Origin: Gammaproteobacteria bacterium
GTDB taxonomy: Bacteria > Pseudomonadota > Gammaproteobacteria > Burkholderiales > Rhodocyclaceae
Assembly (NCBI GenBank): GCA_018828385.1
Contig: JAHJVE010000023.1
Span: 124,001-188,000 of the forward strand
Direction: 5' to 3'
DNA: 64,000 nt
The notes beneath the pieces were generated by a model that saw only the letters and a list, made by a program, of their open reading frames with translations, was not told where the DNA came from and ran no database searches. The translations under genes were made by a program, and so were the position numbers. Positions 7,848-17,362 of this stretch are shown here, in pieces (positions within the stretch are counted from its first letter, which is position 1; each line of letters starts with the position of its first letter).

Positions 7848-8339
7848 TCATTCTTCGTAATAGCCTTGCTCTGCTGCGGTATGGCAGGCGACACAGTTCG
7901 CTTTGGTGCGCACCTCCTTGTGACGCCACTCCCAATCAGGCACTTTGCGATGTTCGCTCACCCATTTGGGCAGTTCAGTGATGCGCTGTGGGGCGGCACC
8001 TGGCGTAACGCCTTTGAGCAATTTGCTGCTGTAGCGCTGGCCACCTGCATCACCTGCATTGGCAACGAGATAGCTCGTAATCTTCTCGGCGGTGGCCGGA
8101 TCGAGGCTGGCGTTGTCGCCGAAATGCTTGTCCAGTTCGCCCATCATGCGTTGCCAGGATCGCGCCGGGAGCATCGAGGGGGCAAAGGCCAGGTGGCAAC
8201 TACCGCACTCCTCCTTGACGATCAGATCGGCCACCGGGGCAAAAAAATGGCGGTCACCGGCCTGGGCACGGGCTAATACAAGGGCAGAAAAAGCCAAGGT
8301 CACGACGCCGATGGCAAGCGGACGGTAGGGAATGCGCAC
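7848..8339 (-). CDS. dihaem cytochrome c (DHC)
   Basis: A 163-residue protein with signal peptide and two CXXCH sites, CGSCH (about residue 45) and CVACH (about residue 151). The segment AFAPSMLPARSWQRMMGELDKHFGDNA is typical of the DHC family. DHC is known to transfer electrons to the sphaeroides haem protein SHP, whose gene lies immediately upstream in this operon (8361-8762). A cytochrome b561 gene nearby completes the recognised trio. Confidence 0.9.
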   Translation of the reverse strand: MRIPYRPLAIGVVTLAFSALVLARAQAGDRHFFAPVADLIVKEECGSCHLAFAPSMLPARSWQRMMGELDKHFGDNASLDPATAEKITSYLVANAGDAGGQRYSSKLLKGVTPGAAPQRITELPKWVSEHRKVPDWEWRHKEVRTKANCVACHTAAEQGYYEE

Positions 8340-8360
8340 GGGAGTCTCCTTTGAATGGGA

Positions 8361-8762
8361 TTACTGACCGATCACGAAGGTGAGCCAGTCACCTTTCTCT
8401 TGCGGGGTACATTCGCGCCCCAATACTTCGGTGCAATTGCGCTTAAACCACTTTTCGACCTTGGCCGGATCGGTATAACGCGTTGGCGTCACGGACACCG
8501 CGACCGGTTCGATGGTCTTGCCGGTCAGCGCCCGTCCGGCACTCCGGGTGTCCTTGCCGTGACAGGTGGTGCAGGAAGGTGTGTCAGGCTTTCCGCCGGA
8601 AGAACTCTGTGTATGCAAGGCCTGGCCGCGTGCCGCTGAAAAGCTTGTTACCTTGGCGGCTGCGGCATACTGAGTCAGCAGGTCTTCGCGCGGACCGGCA
8701 AATGTCGCGGAGCTGAGTATCATGGCGACGATTCCTGAGGTGACGACCAATATGTTCTTCAT
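8361..8762 (-). CDS. SHP-type monohaem cytochrome c (DUF1924)
   Basis: A 133-residue exported protein with signal peptide MKNILVVTSGIVAMILSSATFA and one haem site CTTCHGKD. The C-terminal NCTEVLGRECTPQEKGDWLTF matches DUF1924/SHP proteins, in which an unusual Asn axial ligand lets O2 or small ligands bind the reduced haem. It is the first gene of the leftward SHP-DHC-PepSY-FRE-b561 set and faces the two-component operon starting at 8899. The physiological function of SHP is still unclear. Confidence 0.88.
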   Translation of the reverse strand: MKNILVVTSGIVAMILSSATFAGPREDLLTQYAAAAKVTSFSAARGQALHTQSSSGGKPDTPSCTTCHGKDTRSAGRALTGKTIEPVAVSVTPTRYTDPAKVEKWFKRNCTEVLGRECTPQEKGDWLTFVIGQ

Positions 8763-8836
8763 GCGTTTCTCCTGGCGGTTATCGGACTGTGGATCGCACT
8801 TTGCGCCACCCCGTCTGAATGAATGCTGAATCGCTT

Positions 8837-8858
8837 GTTCATCCTACGTTCAGGTTCA
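8837..8858 (+). promoter_or_regulatory. GTTCA direct repeats in the divergent promoter
   Basis: GTTCA occurs at 8837, 8848 and 8854; the first two are 11 nt apart, a spacing used by many OmpR/PhoB-type regulators. They lie between the SHP gene and the PepSY-response regulator operon. This is only a candidate site for the regulator encoded at 9267. Confidence 0.25.
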
Positions 8859-8898
8859 AAGGGCTAAAAGATCAGGCTGGAAGACTGCGGAGTTCAAG

Positions 8899-9267
8899 AT
8901 GTTGTCGAGAATCACCACCCAATGGCGTCGTACCCTGGCTAGTCTTGTTATGCTGATGACGCTGGCGTTGCCGGGGTCGGGAGTCAGCTTCGCAGCGGAC
9001 AAGCCCGACCATGACCGTGCCCGTCAAGCCGTTGAGGCTGGAGATGTGCTGCCTTTACGCACGATTCTTGATCGGCTCGAACGCGAGTATCCCGGCCAGG
9101 TCATGGAGGTTGAACTTGACCGCGAAAAAGGTGAGTGGGTTTATGAAATCAAGTTATTACGCAAGGGAGGCATCTTGATGAAGTTGAAGGTCCTGGCTCG
9201 AGACGGCACCATCCTCGGCATCAAGGAAAAGCATGACAAGCCGCATCGCCAAGGGGAATCTCGCTGA
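8899..9267 (+). CDS. exported PepSY-domain protein of the two-component operon
   Basis: A 122-residue protein with a signal peptide ending near VSFAADKP and one PepSY domain (LRTILDRLEREYPGQVMEVELD, then GEWVYEIKLLRKGG). It lies directly upstream of, and overlaps by one base, a response regulator-histidine kinase pair, an arrangement common for PepSY proteins in metal- or redox-responsive systems. It may modulate the sensor in the periplasm. Confidence 0.82.
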   Translation: MLSRITTQWRRTLASLVMLMTLALPGSGVSFAADKPDHDRARQAVEAGDVLPLRTILDRLEREYPGQVMEVELDREKGEWVYEIKLLRKGGILMKLKVLARDGTILGIKEKHDKPHRQGESR

Positions 9268-9929
9268 TGCGCATTCTGGTTGTCGAAGACGAGCCGACTC
9301 TGGCAGCACAACTTGCTGAATGCATCAAGTCGGTCGGCTATGTCGTGGATGTCGCACACAACGGGGTTGATGGTCACTTTATGGGGGAGACTGAACCTTA
9401 CGACGCTATCGTTCTCGACATCGGTCTGCCGCAGATGGATGGCATCACGGTTCTGAAGAAATGGCGTGCGTCAGGGCGCACCTTGCCGGTACTGATCCTG
9501 ACGGCACGCGACACTTGGCGGGAGAAAGTGGCCGGCATCGATGCCGGTGCGGATGACTATCTGACCAAGCCCTTTCATATGGAAGAACTGCTGGCCAGGC
9601 TTCGTGCCCTGATCCGCCGTGCCGGCGGCCATGCCAGCACCGAGTTTGTTTGCGGTCCGCTAACGCTGGATACCCGCAGCAGCCGTGCCAGCGTGGATGG
9701 AACTGCCCTGGCGCTGACGAGCCATGAATACCGGGTGCTCGCCTACCTGATGCATCATCTAGGTGAAATCGTCTCCCGAGCGGAACTGACCGAACATATT
9801 TACGCTCAGGATTTCGATCGCGACTCGAATACGGTCGAGGTATTCATCGCGCGCTTGCGCAAGAAATTACCGCCGGGCCTGATCGAAACTGTGCGGGGGC
9901 TGGGCTACCGACTCAACAAAGCGCAATGA
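9267..9929 (+). CDS. OmpR-family response regulator
   Basis: A 220-residue protein. The receiver domain (1-115) has acidic pocket EDE, phosphoacceptor Asp51 in VLDIGLPQMDG, and Lys in LTKPF. The C-terminal winged helix (about 125-218) ends VRGLGYRL, typical of QseB/PmrA-like regulators. It overlaps the histidine kinase by 4 bp. The divergent SHP/DHC operon is its most likely local target, an inference from position. Confidence 0.92.
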   Translation: MRILVVEDEPTLAAQLAECIKSVGYVVDVAHNGVDGHFMGETEPYDAIVLDIGLPQMDGITVLKKWRASGRTLPVLILTARDTWREKVAGIDAGADDYLTKPFHMEELLARLRALIRRAGGHASTEFVCGPLTLDTRSSRASVDGTALALTSHEYRVLAYLMHHLGEIVSRAELTEHIYAQDFDRDSNTVEVFIARLRKKLPPGLIETVRGLGYRLNKAQ

Positions 9930-11302
9930 AAATTGCATTCCTGCGTAACTCCCTCCGCATACGCCTTTTGGCGGGGACACTTGTCTGGATCGTCATTTCG
10001 ATGACGGTTGCGGGCTGGGGGCTTGGCCAACTCTTTCATCAGCATGTCGAAGCCCAGTTCGATGTGGAGCTAAAGAATCATCTGGATCAGCTAACAGCCC
10101 AACTAATTCTCGATGAGCAGAACCAGACCCAAGTTCGATTGCTTCCGAGCGACCCGCGCCTCAACAAACCCCTGTCCGGTCTGTATTGGCAAATAGACCG
10201 GATTGCCGCAGCGGGTGAACAACCCACCAAGGCTGTGTTGCGTTCCCGCTCACTGTGGGATGAAACATTGGCCGTGCCAGCCGATACCCCGGCGGACGGA
10301 GAGATTCATCAGCATCGGATTGAAGGCCCCCAAGCTGTTGCACTAAGAATAGTGGAACGGACCGTCACCATTGACACGCATTCCCTGAGGTTGATCGTTG
10401 CGGCCAATGAAAGTTTGATGACAGGACCTATCGCAGACTTCAAAGGCCATCTTTGGTTGGCGTTGGGCATACTGGGAATGGGATTGACGTTCGCTGCCTC
10501 AATGCAAGTATTTGTCGGGCTTGCCCCTCTGCGCAGCATGCAGGATGCCCTTGGGCGTGTCAGGCACGGAGATGCCCGAAATATGGAAGGCACCTTCCCA
10601 AGCGAGATTATGCCGCTGGTGAATGAGTTCAACACGGTGCTGGCGCAAAACGCCGAGGTGGTCGAGCGTGCTCGAACGCAAGCCGGCAACCTTGCCCATG
10701 CGCTTAAAACACCGCTGAGTGTCCTCAGCAATGCCGCCAATGTTCCCGAGAAGCGAGATGACGACTTGGCACGTCTGGTCACATCGCAAGTCGATACCGT
10801 GCGTAAGCAGGTCGATTACCACCTGAGTAGGGCACAAGCTGCCGCATCGGTACAAGTTCCGGGCATGCGCACCGCCGTAGAGCCTGTGATCCAGGGACTG
10901 GTGCGGGTCATGCGTCGGGTGCATGCAGACCGCCAGATCGAAATTGTATTGCTTCCCGATCCAGCTAATCTGGCATTCCGTGGTGAGGAACAGGATTTAC
11001 AGGAAATGCTGGGGAATCTGATCGACAACGCCTCGAAGTGGGCCAGATCACGGATCGAGATTCAAGTCTCGGACGAGTCTGGCAAATTCCGGGTGAGCAT
11101 CGATGATGACGGCAAGGGCATTGCCGAGACCGAACGTGATCATGTACTCAAACGAGGGGTTCGCGCAGACGAACAGGTTCCCGGTACGGGGCTGGGGCTT
11201 GCCATATCCGCCGACCTGGCGCGAATGTACGGTGGTGATTTGGTGTTGGCAAAATCCTCATTGGGCGGGCTTCAAGTCTCGTTGATTCTGCCGGCAGTTT
11301 GA
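9926..11302 (+). CDS. sensor histidine kinase (PhoQ/QseC-like)
   Basis: A 458-residue protein with a transmembrane helix near residues 12-32, a periplasmic domain of about 130 residues, a second helix near 170-190, HAMP, a dimerisation domain with H-box LAHALKTPLSVLSNAAN, and an ATPase domain with N-box NLIDNASKWA and G-boxes DDDGKGI and GTGLGLAI. The HALKTPL H-box is the PhoQ type. It pairs with the regulator at 9267. The signal is unknown; the PepSY partner and cytochrome neighbours suggest a redox or metal cue. Confidence 0.92.
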   Translation: MKIAFLRNSLRIRLLAGTLVWIVISMTVAGWGLGQLFHQHVEAQFDVELKNHLDQLTAQLILDEQNQTQVRLLPSDPRLNKPLSGLYWQIDRIAAAGEQPTKAVLRSRSLWDETLAVPADTPADGEIHQHRIEGPQAVALRIVERTVTIDTHSLRLIVAANESLMTGPIADFKGHLWLALGILGMGLTFAASMQVFVGLAPLRSMQDALGRVRHGDARNMEGTFPSEIMPLVNEFNTVLAQNAEVVERARTQAGNLAHALKTPLSVLSNAANVPEKRDDDLARLVTSQVDTVRKQVDYHLSRAQAAASVQVPGMRTAVEPVIQGLVRVMRRVHADRQIEIVLLPDPANLAFRGEEQDLQEMLGNLIDNASKWARSRIEIQVSDESGKFRVSIDDDGKGIAETERDHVLKRGVRADEQVPGTGLGLAISADLARMYGGDLVLAKSSLGGLQVSLILPAV

Positions 11303-11677
11303 CGCCTTCACCATAGCACTTGCCGGACCAAGGATGCGGTTCATGGCCTGTAGGGCATGACAACCGTAAAGGGTGACGGAGTTCGAGGTTCGAGTTAGTC
11401 AGCGGAGAACCAACGGTCAACGTGACCATGGGCTGAAAGACAGGTAACCGGGACATTGCAGTCCGAGTTTTGCCACAGGTCCAGCGGCCGCAGTGGCCGA
11501 CGCACACTCAGGTAGCCATCTGCCACAACGACAGCTCCGCTCAGAAACCTGCCGCAGAGTCATCGAGACGACGAGTGTCTCTTCTGGGCACCTAACAGTC
11601 ATCAACGCCAAACGGCAATTCGCCGCACTCCCTGGCCAGACAAGGTTGGACAGCAGATTGCAAATTCCCCAAAACGC
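11303..11677. other. gene-free stretch, probable decayed DNA
   Basis: About 375 bp between the histidine kinase and the small membrane protein gene. Both strands open only into short frames without recognisable motifs or ribosome-binding sites. It marks the end of the redox region; to its right the dispersed CGGTYRACCG repeat starts to appear. No repeat or insertion-sequence end identified. Confidence 0.45.
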
Positions 11678-11827
11678 CTAAAGAATCCTGTCACCGCGGA
11701 TCACCCGGAGCAGGATGGCGACGATAGCGATGACCAGCAGAATGTGGATGAGTCCACCGGCGGTGTAGGCGGAGAGCAGCCCGAACAGCCACAGGATGAT
11801 CAGGACAACGGCGATCGTGTAGAGCAT
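11678..11827 (-). CDS. small membrane protein, lmo0937-like
   Basis: A 49-residue protein made almost entirely of two hydrophobic helices (MLYTIAVVLIILWLFGLLSA and IHILLVIAIVAILLRVI). Length and sequence match the lmo0937/DUF5670 family of stress-related small membrane proteins. The leader carries CACCAAAGGAGA before the ATG, shared in form with leaders of genes at 27032 and 27673. Earlier in-frame starts lack a site. Confidence 0.8.
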   Translation of the reverse strand: MLYTIAVVLIILWLFGLLSAYTAGGLIHILLVIAIVAILLRVIRGDRIL

Positions 11828-11964
11828 GGTGTTTCTCCTTTGGTGACTGGTTTCAAGGCGCAAACAGCCACTTGATCTCTTCAATTTGCGCGACTCGGGG
11901 GAGCGGGCAAGGGCACGCCCGCCCTCGCCCTGATTACGCCTGCGTTGTGCTGGCGTTCCTCAAC

Positions 11965-12528
11965 TCAGCGCTTGATGCGGCTGATCTTGGTGCCTTCGAT
12001 ACTCAGGCTGACCATCAGGCCTTGCTGGTCGAAGATGAAGGCATAGGCATCGTCCTTGAGCGTCGTGGTCGACAGGTTCTTGGCGGCACCTTCATTGACG
12101 ACGACGACAGTCGGGCCGACGCCAAATTCCCAGCCGTTCGATTTGTCGAGGTATTTGACGGCCTTGTCGCTCATCAGGAAGACGACGTAGCCATAGGATT
12201 CGGCACCGGCTTGCCAGCCCCAGGAGGCCGACACCGAGTTGTAGTAGCCGGCCTGCTTGCCGTTCTTGGTCAGCACGCCTTCGCCATAGCTACCGCCGAA
12301 GACCAGGCCGGCCTTGAGTATCTTGGGGAAGACCAGAATGCCCTTGGCCTTCTTGGCAAGGCTTTCGGCCACCGGGTTGGTCTTGTAGAGCGATTGCAGG
12401 GCCTGGTCGGCGTCCTTGTCGAGGTCTTCCGCGCTGGCGGCAATTGCTTGACCGCTCAAGGCGCCAAATGAAAATAGGGCGGCGGTGATGAGAATAAGGT
12501 TTTTCAAAACGTGGCGTCTGGTAGTCAT
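11965..12528 (-). CDS. exported YSC84/SYLF-domain lipid-binding protein
   Basis: A 187-residue protein with signal peptide (MTTRRHVLKNLILITAALFS...AIAA). The rest is a SYLF domain: AKGILVFPKILKAGLVFGG, GEGVLTKNGKQAGYYN, and GVGPTVVVVNEGAAKN. SYLF proteins bind phosphoinositides in eukaryotes; bacterial forms are periplasmic and often stress induced. The start at 12528 gives a normal signal peptide; a longer frame upstream is rejected. It lies divergent to the protease-like gene. Confidence 0.86.
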   Translation of the reverse strand: MTTRRHVLKNLILITAALFSFGALSGQAIAASAEDLDKDADQALQSLYKTNPVAESLAKKAKGILVFPKILKAGLVFGGSYGEGVLTKNGKQAGYYNSVSASWGWQAGAESYGYVVFLMSDKAVKYLDKSNGWEFGVGPTVVVVNEGAAKNLSTTTLKDDAYAFIFDQQGLMVSLSIEGTKISRIKR

Positions 12529-12793
12529 GATCTTGTCCTGTCCGTATGGGTTGATTGGAAATGGAGCAATCGACAGCGAGGCGCACGGCACAGCTTTCTC
12601 TCGGTCATGCCCCATGAGTCGATACTTGAGCTTAGAAGCATGGCCGCCGCGATTCCGTTCGCTGGCACACATAGACCAGACGTGCATGGACTACACTGAA
12701 ATTGGCCGCAAAATGCACAGACACAAGCGTGCGCCAGCACACAGAAAACCGGCCGTAAAGTGGCTATATGTTGAACCTAGAGAGCCTACAATC

Positions 12794-13525
12794 ATGATCG
12801 AACCGCTATTACTCGCCGCCGCCCGTATCTCGACTTTCGATGACAAGGTGCTGCTGACCAACGCCAGCGGCTTTTTCTTCGAGCGCGACGAACGGCTGTT
12901 TCTGGTGACCAGCCGCCACGTGGTATTCAGCAAATCGATCAAGCACTACCCGACCCGGATCGAGATCGAGTTGCATACCAATGCAAGCAACATCGCCGAA
13001 TCGACGGGTTTTTCGATTCCGCTCTACCGCAACGGCAAGAGTCTCTGGCGCCAGGGGCTGGATGCAGCAGGTGACATTGACGTTGCCGTCATCGAAATCA
13101 ACCGCAAGGCGCTGCCCACGACGGCGGTCTATCGTGCCTTCAGCCCGCGCCACCTGTTGTCCAGTCTCGACCATGTCGAGGTCGGCTCATCATTGCTCAT
13201 TGTCGGCTTCCCGCTTGGCTTCCACGACGCGCTCCATCACACGCCGGTGGTCCGCCACGCCATCATCGCCACGTCATTCGGCCTGCGTTTTCAGGGGGAA
13301 GGTTTCTTTCTGACCGATGCCCGCACCCATCGCGGCAGCAGCGGTGCGCCGGTCGTCATGCGCGCGGCCCAGACCATGCCTGACCTCGGCGATCTGCCCT
13401 GGATGCTGCTCGGCATTCATTCGTCCCGCTTCGATGTCGGCAATCGCGATCTGGTTGAGGATGAGGCGCTGGGACTGAACGGCGCCTGGTATGCCGATAT
13501 CCTGCTCAAGCTGACGGAAGCGTAA
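12794..13525 (+). CDS. trypsin-like serine protease, cytoplasmic form
   Basis: A 243-residue protein with a chymotrypsin-fold triad: His in VTSRHVVF, Asp in DIDVAVIEI and Ser in HRGSSGAPV. There is no signal peptide or PDZ domain, so it is unlike DegP and may act in the cytosol or be a stand-alone peptidase. ATG 12794 starts directly at the conserved domain; upstream in-frame starts would overlap the divergent SYLF gene. No partner is evident. Confidence 0.75.
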   Translation: MIEPLLLAAARISTFDDKVLLTNASGFFFERDERLFLVTSRHVVFSKSIKHYPTRIEIELHTNASNIAESTGFSIPLYRNGKSLWRQGLDAAGDIDVAVIEINRKALPTTAVYRAFSPRHLLSSLDHVEVGSSLLIVGFPLGFHDALHHTPVVRHAIIATSFGLRFQGEGFFLTDARTHRGSSGAPVVMRAAQTMPDLGDLPWMLLGIHSSRFDVGNRDLVEDEALGLNGAWYADILLKLTEA

Positions 13526-13527
13526 AA

Positions 13528-13552
13528 GCCCGGGTCAGTGCCTTGCCCGGGC
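13528..13552 (+). terminator. possible shared terminator hairpin
   Basis: GCCCGGG (13528-13534) and CCCGGGC (13546-13552) form a 7-bp stem between the convergent protease-like and transaldolase genes. Only a short T-run (GGTTTT) follows, so termination is plausible but unproven. Confidence 0.4.
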
Positions 13553-14647
13553 CAGGTTTTCTGTCTGCAGGCCGCGCAATATTTTCTGATAGGCCTCGGC
13601 GAACAGCAGCACGCCGTCAAGCTGCAGGCTGTGGCCAACGGCATCCAGATAGATGCCCAGTTCCAGCAGCGCCTGGATGTGGATCTGCGCTTCGTCCAGG
13701 CCTTCCGGCAAGGTGTTGGCAACCCGGCCATGTTTGCGGAAAGCGGCCAGTGTCGCGTCGGGCAGCGTATTGATGCTTTCCCGGCCGATCAGCGGTTCGA
13801 CATAGAGTACGTCGCTGTACGCCAGATTCTTGCTGCCGGTACTCGCCCACAGCGGCGTCTGCGGCCGTATGCCGGCCAAGCGCAGCAGGGCGAAATCCGG
13901 CCCGTGAAACAGGTCGCGGTAGCGACCATGGCAGCATTTGGCCAGGGCGACACCGGATCGTCCGCTGAGCCGCGCGGCGTGCATGGTGCCGAGCGCTTCG
14001 AGGCGTTTATCGACCGCGCTATCGACGCGGCTCAGGAAGACGCTGGCCACCGAACGCAGGTGCCGGGCCTGGCCGCCGCTTTCCAGCCAGCGAATTGCCC
14101 CCCGCAGGTAGGCCTGGGCCACGGCCTCATACTGGGCCAGCGAAAAGATCAGGGTGACGTTCACCGAGATGCCTTCCACGGTCAACCGGAAAAAAGCCTC
14201 AATTCCGGAAGGGGTGGCCGGCACCTTGATCAGCACATTGTCGAGACCGACCAGGCCGTGCAAACGCCGCGCCGCGGCAACGGTGCCGGCGGTATCGTTG
14301 GCCAGCGCCGGCGAGACTTCGAGGCTGACGTAACCGACCTCGCCCCGGCTTTCCCGGAAGGCCGGCAGCAACATGGCGCAGGCGGCGCGGATGTCGGCAA
14401 TGACCAGCGATTCGTAACAAGCCTCGGCATCCTGCCCGGCAGCGCGCAGGCGCTCCAGATCCTCGCGGTAATAGGTACCGTTGGCGATGGCCTTCTCGAA
14501 AATGGCCGGATTCGAGGTCACGCCATCGATGCCGTCCTCGTTGATCAGGCGTTGCAGGCTGCCCTCGCGGAGCAGGGTGCGCGACAGGTTGTCGAGCCAG
14601 ATGTGCTGGCCGATGGCCTTGAGTTCCAGTAACGGGTTCTGGCTCAT
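13535..14647 (-). CDS. tal: transaldolase
   Basis: A 370-residue class of transaldolase usual in GC-rich bacteria. Visible motifs: [14 protein letters not shown] at the N-terminus, the Schiff-base strand [12 protein letters not shown] containing the catalytic Lys, and [16 protein letters not shown]. It interconverts sedoheptulose-7-P and glyceraldehyde-3-P with erythrose-4-P and fructose-6-P. The start overlaps the xfp stop (ATGA), so it is translationally coupled. The normally helical segment before NVTL reads FFRLTVEG and is encoded by a copy of the dispersed repeat. Confidence 0.93.
   Translation of the reverse strand: MSQNPLLELKAIGQHIWLDNLSRTLLREGSLQRLINEDGIDGVTSNPAIFEKAIANGTYYREDLERLRAAGQDAEACYESLVIADIRAACAMLLPAFRESRGEVGYVSLEVSPALANDTAGTVAAARRLHGLVGLDNVLIKVPATPSGIEAFFRLTVEGISVNVTLIFSLAQYEAVAQAYLRGAIRWLESGGQARHLRSVASVFLSRVDSAVDKRLEALGTMHAARLSGRSGVALAKCCHGRYRDLFHGPDFALLRLAGIRPQTPLWASTGSKNLAYSDVLYVEPLIGRESINTLPDATLAAFRKHGRVANTLPEGLDEAQIHIQALLELGIYLDAVGHSLQLDGVLLFAEAYQKILRGLQTENLARARH
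14176..14206 (-). repeat. dispersed repeat copy inside tal
   Basis: The plus strand reads CACGGTCAACCGGAAAAAAG followed by CCTCAATTCC, matching the family consensus (CGGTCAACCGG plus A-tract). It encodes FFRLTV on the minus strand within a conserved part of transaldolase. Confidence 0.75.
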
Positions 14648-17037
14648 GACTTTGCTCCCGACCACTGCCATTCGAGAATTTCCGGCATGTCTTCACCGTG
14701 TTTGAGGATGTATTGGGCGTGCTCGTTGAGCTTGTCGCGCATCGCCTGCTTGATGTGCGCTGCCTGTGCCTGCAGCTTGGGCACGCGTCTGGCGACGTCG
14801 ATGACCAGATGGAAACGGTCGAGGTTGTTGAGGACGACCATGTCGAACGGCGTTGTCGTCGTGCCCTCCTCCTTGTAGCCGCGGACGTGCAGCCGGGCGT
14901 GGTTGGTCCGCCGGTAGGTCAGCCGGTGGATCAGCCACGGGTAGCCGTGGTAGGCGAAGATGATCGGCTTGTCGGCCGTGAACAGCGAGTCGAAGTCATC
15001 GCTCGACAGGCCGTGCGGGTGCTCTTCCTGCGGTTGCAGGGTCATCAGGTCGACGACATTGATGCAGCGGATTTTCAGGGTCGGCGTCAGTTTGTGCAGG
15101 ATGTCGATGGCGGCGAGCATTTCCAGGGTCGGCACATCGCCGGCCGCGGCGAGCACGATGTCCGGCTCGCCCGGCTGGTCGTTGCAGGCCCATTCCCACA
15201 GGCCGATACCGGCGCCGGTGTGGTTGATCGCGGCTTCCATGTCGAGCCATTGCCAGTCCGGCTGCTTGCCGGCAACGATGACATTGACCAGGTTGCGGCT
15301 CTTCAGGCAGCGGTCGGTGACGCACAGCAGCGTGTTGGCATCGGGCGGCAGATAGACGCGGATGATGTCCGCCTTCTTGTTCAGCACGTGGTCGATGAAG
15401 CCCGGGTCCTGGTGCGAGAAGCCGTTGTGATCCTGGCGCCAGACGTGCGAGGTGAGCAGGATGTTGAGCGAGGCAATCGGCCGCCGCCAGGGGATCTCGC
15501 CGCACATCTTGAGCCACTTGGCGTGCTGGTTGAACATCGAATCGACGATGTGAATGAAGGCCTCGTAGCACGAGAACAGGCCGTGCCGGCCGGTCAGCAG
15601 GTAGCCTTCGAGCCAGCCTTGGCAGGCATGTTCGGAGAGCACTTCCATGACCCGGCCATCGGGCGCCAGATGGTCATCGCCTTCGACATGTTCGGCCATC
15701 CAGCTGCGGTTGGTGACCTCGAACACAGCACCGAGGCGGTTGGAAGCCGTTTCATCCGGCCCGAAGATGCGGAAATTGTCCGGGTTCTGGCGCATCACGT
15801 CGCGCAGGAAGACGCCCATGGCGCGCGTCGCCTCGGCCACCGAACCGCCCGGCGTCGGCACCGCCACGGCGTAGTCGCGATAATCCGGCAGACGCAGGTC
15901 GCGCAGCAGCGCGCCGCCGTTGGCGTGCAGGTTGGCGCCCATGCGCCGCTGGCCGGCCGGGGCCAGCGCGGCGATCCCGGGCATCAGCCGGCCGCCTTTG
16001 TCGAACAGTTCGGCCGGCTTGTAGGACGCCATCCATTCGCCCAGCAATTCGACGTGTTCCGGCTTGTCCATGTCGCTGAACGGCACCTGATGCGAACGCC
16101 AGGAGCCTTCGCTTTGCTTGCCATCGACCGTTTTCGGCCCGGTCCACCCTTTCGGCGAACGCAGGATGATCATCGGCCAGCGCGGCCGGCTCTCATCGCC
16201 GCCTTCGCGCGCCTGGCGCTGGATGGCGGCAATGCTGGCCATGGCCGTGTCGACCGCAGCCGCCATCAACTGGTGCATGGTTTCCGGGTCGTCGCCCTCA
16301 ACGAAAATGGGGTGATAGCCGTAGCCGACGAACAGGCATTCCAGCTCGCTGTGGCTGATCCGGGCCAGGATGGTCGGGTTGGCGATCTTGTAACCGTTGA
16401 GGTGAAGGATGGGCAGCACGGCGCCATCGGTGCGCGGATTGAGGAATTTGTTGGAATGCCAGGAAGTGGCAAGCGGCCCGGTTTCCGCCTCGCCGTCACC
16501 AACGACGCAGCAGGTGATCAGGTGCGGGCTGTCGAAAACGGCGCCGTAGGCATGGAACAGGGCGTAACCCAGTTCACCGCCTTCGTGGATCGATCCCGGC
16601 GTGTCCGGAGAGGCGTGGCTGGGAATACCACCGGGGAAGGAGAACTGCTTGAACAGCCGGCGCATGCCCTCCTCGTCTTGCGAGATGTCCTGGTAAAACT
16701 CGCTGTAGCTGCCTTCCAGCCAGGTATTCGCCACCACCCCCGGGCCACCGTGGCCGGGGCCGGCGATGAAGATCATGTCGAGGTCGTGCTGCTTGATCGC
16801 CCGGTTCATGTGCACGTAAATGAAGTTCAAACCCGGCGTCGTGCCCCAGTGGCCGAGCAGGCGCGGCTTGATGTTGGCCAGGCTGAGCGGCGTTTTGAGC
16901 AGCGCGTTGTCGAGCAGGTAGATCTGGCCGACCGACAGGTAGTTGGCGGCGCGCCACCAGGCGTTCATTTGGTCGAGTTCGTCGGCGGCCAGCGGCATGT
17001 GGGTCGTGAGCATTTGCTTATCCTTTGTCGTGTTCAT
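14644..17037 (-). CDS. xfp: xylulose-5-phosphate/fructose-6-phosphate phosphoketolase
   Basis: A 797-residue thiamine diphosphate enzyme, full length for the family. Signatures: [25 protein letters not shown] and [15 protein letters not shown]. It cleaves xylulose-5-P or fructose-6-P with phosphate to acetyl phosphate plus glyceraldehyde-3-P or erythrose-4-P. The start at 17037 overlaps the cbpM stop (ATGA) and the stop overlaps the tal start, so the operon is tightly coupled. With tal, zwf, gnd, pgl and gapN nearby, it forms a bypass from sugar phosphates to acetyl-P and NADPH. Confidence 0.95.
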   Translation of the reverse strand: MNTTKDKQMLTTHMPLAADELDQMNAWWRAANYLSVGQIYLLDNALLKTPLSLANIKPRLLGHWGTTPGLNFIYVHMNRAIKQHDLDMIFIAGPGHGGPGVVANTWLEGSYSEFYQDISQDEEGMRRLFKQFSFPGGIPSHASPDTPGSIHEGGELGYALFHAYGAVFDSPHLITCCVVGDGEAETGPLATSWHSNKFLNPRTDGAVLPILHLNGYKIANPTILARISHSELECLFVGYGYHPIFVEGDDPETMHQLMAAAVDTAMASIAAIQRQAREGGDESRPRWPMIILRSPKGWTGPKTVDGKQSEGSWRSHQVPFSDMDKPEHVELLGEWMASYKPAELFDKGGRLMPGIAALAPAGQRRMGANLHANGGALLRDLRLPDYRDYAVAVPTPGGSVAEATRAMGVFLRDVMRQNPDNFRIFGPDETASNRLGAVFEVTNRSWMAEHVEGDDHLAPDGRVMEVLSEHACQGWLEGYLLTGRHGLFSCYEAFIHIVDSMFNQHAKWLKMCGEIPWRRPIASLNILLTSHVWRQDHNGFSHQDPGFIDHVLNKKADIIRVYLPPDANTLLCVTDRCLKSRNLVNVIVAGKQPDWQWLDMEAAINHTGAGIGLWEWACNDQPGEPDIVLAAAGDVPTLEMLAAIDILHKLTPTLKIRCINVVDLMTLQPQEEHPHGLSSDDFDSLFTADKPIIFAYHGYPWLIHRLTYRRTNHARLHVRGYKEEGTTTTPFDMVVLNNLDRFHLVIDVARRVPKLQAQAAHIKQAMRDKLNEHAQYILKHGEDMPEILEWQWSGAKS

Positions 17038-17360
17038 TGAGCACCGGCCTTGCGTAGACGGGCTTGCAGGGCTTCCAGTTCGTCGAGCAGTTGCAGGGCC
17101 AGCGCGGCGCCGGCCAGATTGACGCCGAGATCGCGTTGTAACCGAATGGCGACCGTGGCACGCCGCAGGTGGGTGCCGGTGAAGCGCCAGCGATGCGGTT
17201 CCCGGCCAATCGGTGACAAAACGCCTTCATCGACCAGTTCGACGATGGTTTCAACCCGCACGGCACAGGCCTGGCAGACTTCGCTGATGGTCAGGTCGGT
17301 TTGCTCTTCGAGAATGATGGCGCTCGGTTGCGGCAGCAATTTGTCCTTATCCTCATCCAT
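17034..17360 (-). CDS. cbpM: chaperone modulatory protein CbpM
   Basis: A 108-residue MerR-like helix-turn-helix protein of the CbpM family, whose members bind the J domain of CbpA and restrain it. Visible: [23 protein letters not shown] and [21 protein letters not shown], then a leucine-rich helix. It follows cbpA by 2 bp and overlaps xfp, an unusual joining of a co-chaperone modulator with central-carbon enzymes. Confidence 0.9.
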   Translation of the reverse strand: MDEDKDKLLPQPSAIILEEQTDLTISEVCQACAVRVETIVELVDEGVLSPIGREPHRWRFTGTHLRRATVAIRLQRDLGVNLAGAALALQLLDELEALQARLRKAGAQ

Positions 17361-17362
17361 GC

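Noticed and set aside
11303-11677. Insertion-sequence remnant
   Set aside because: No inverted ends, target duplication or transposase motif could be recognised.
14698-17040. 780-codon plus-strand open frame opposite xfp
   Set aside because: It mirrors the phosphoketolase gene in a GC-rich sequence and has no family motif; the opposite strand carries full enzyme signatures.
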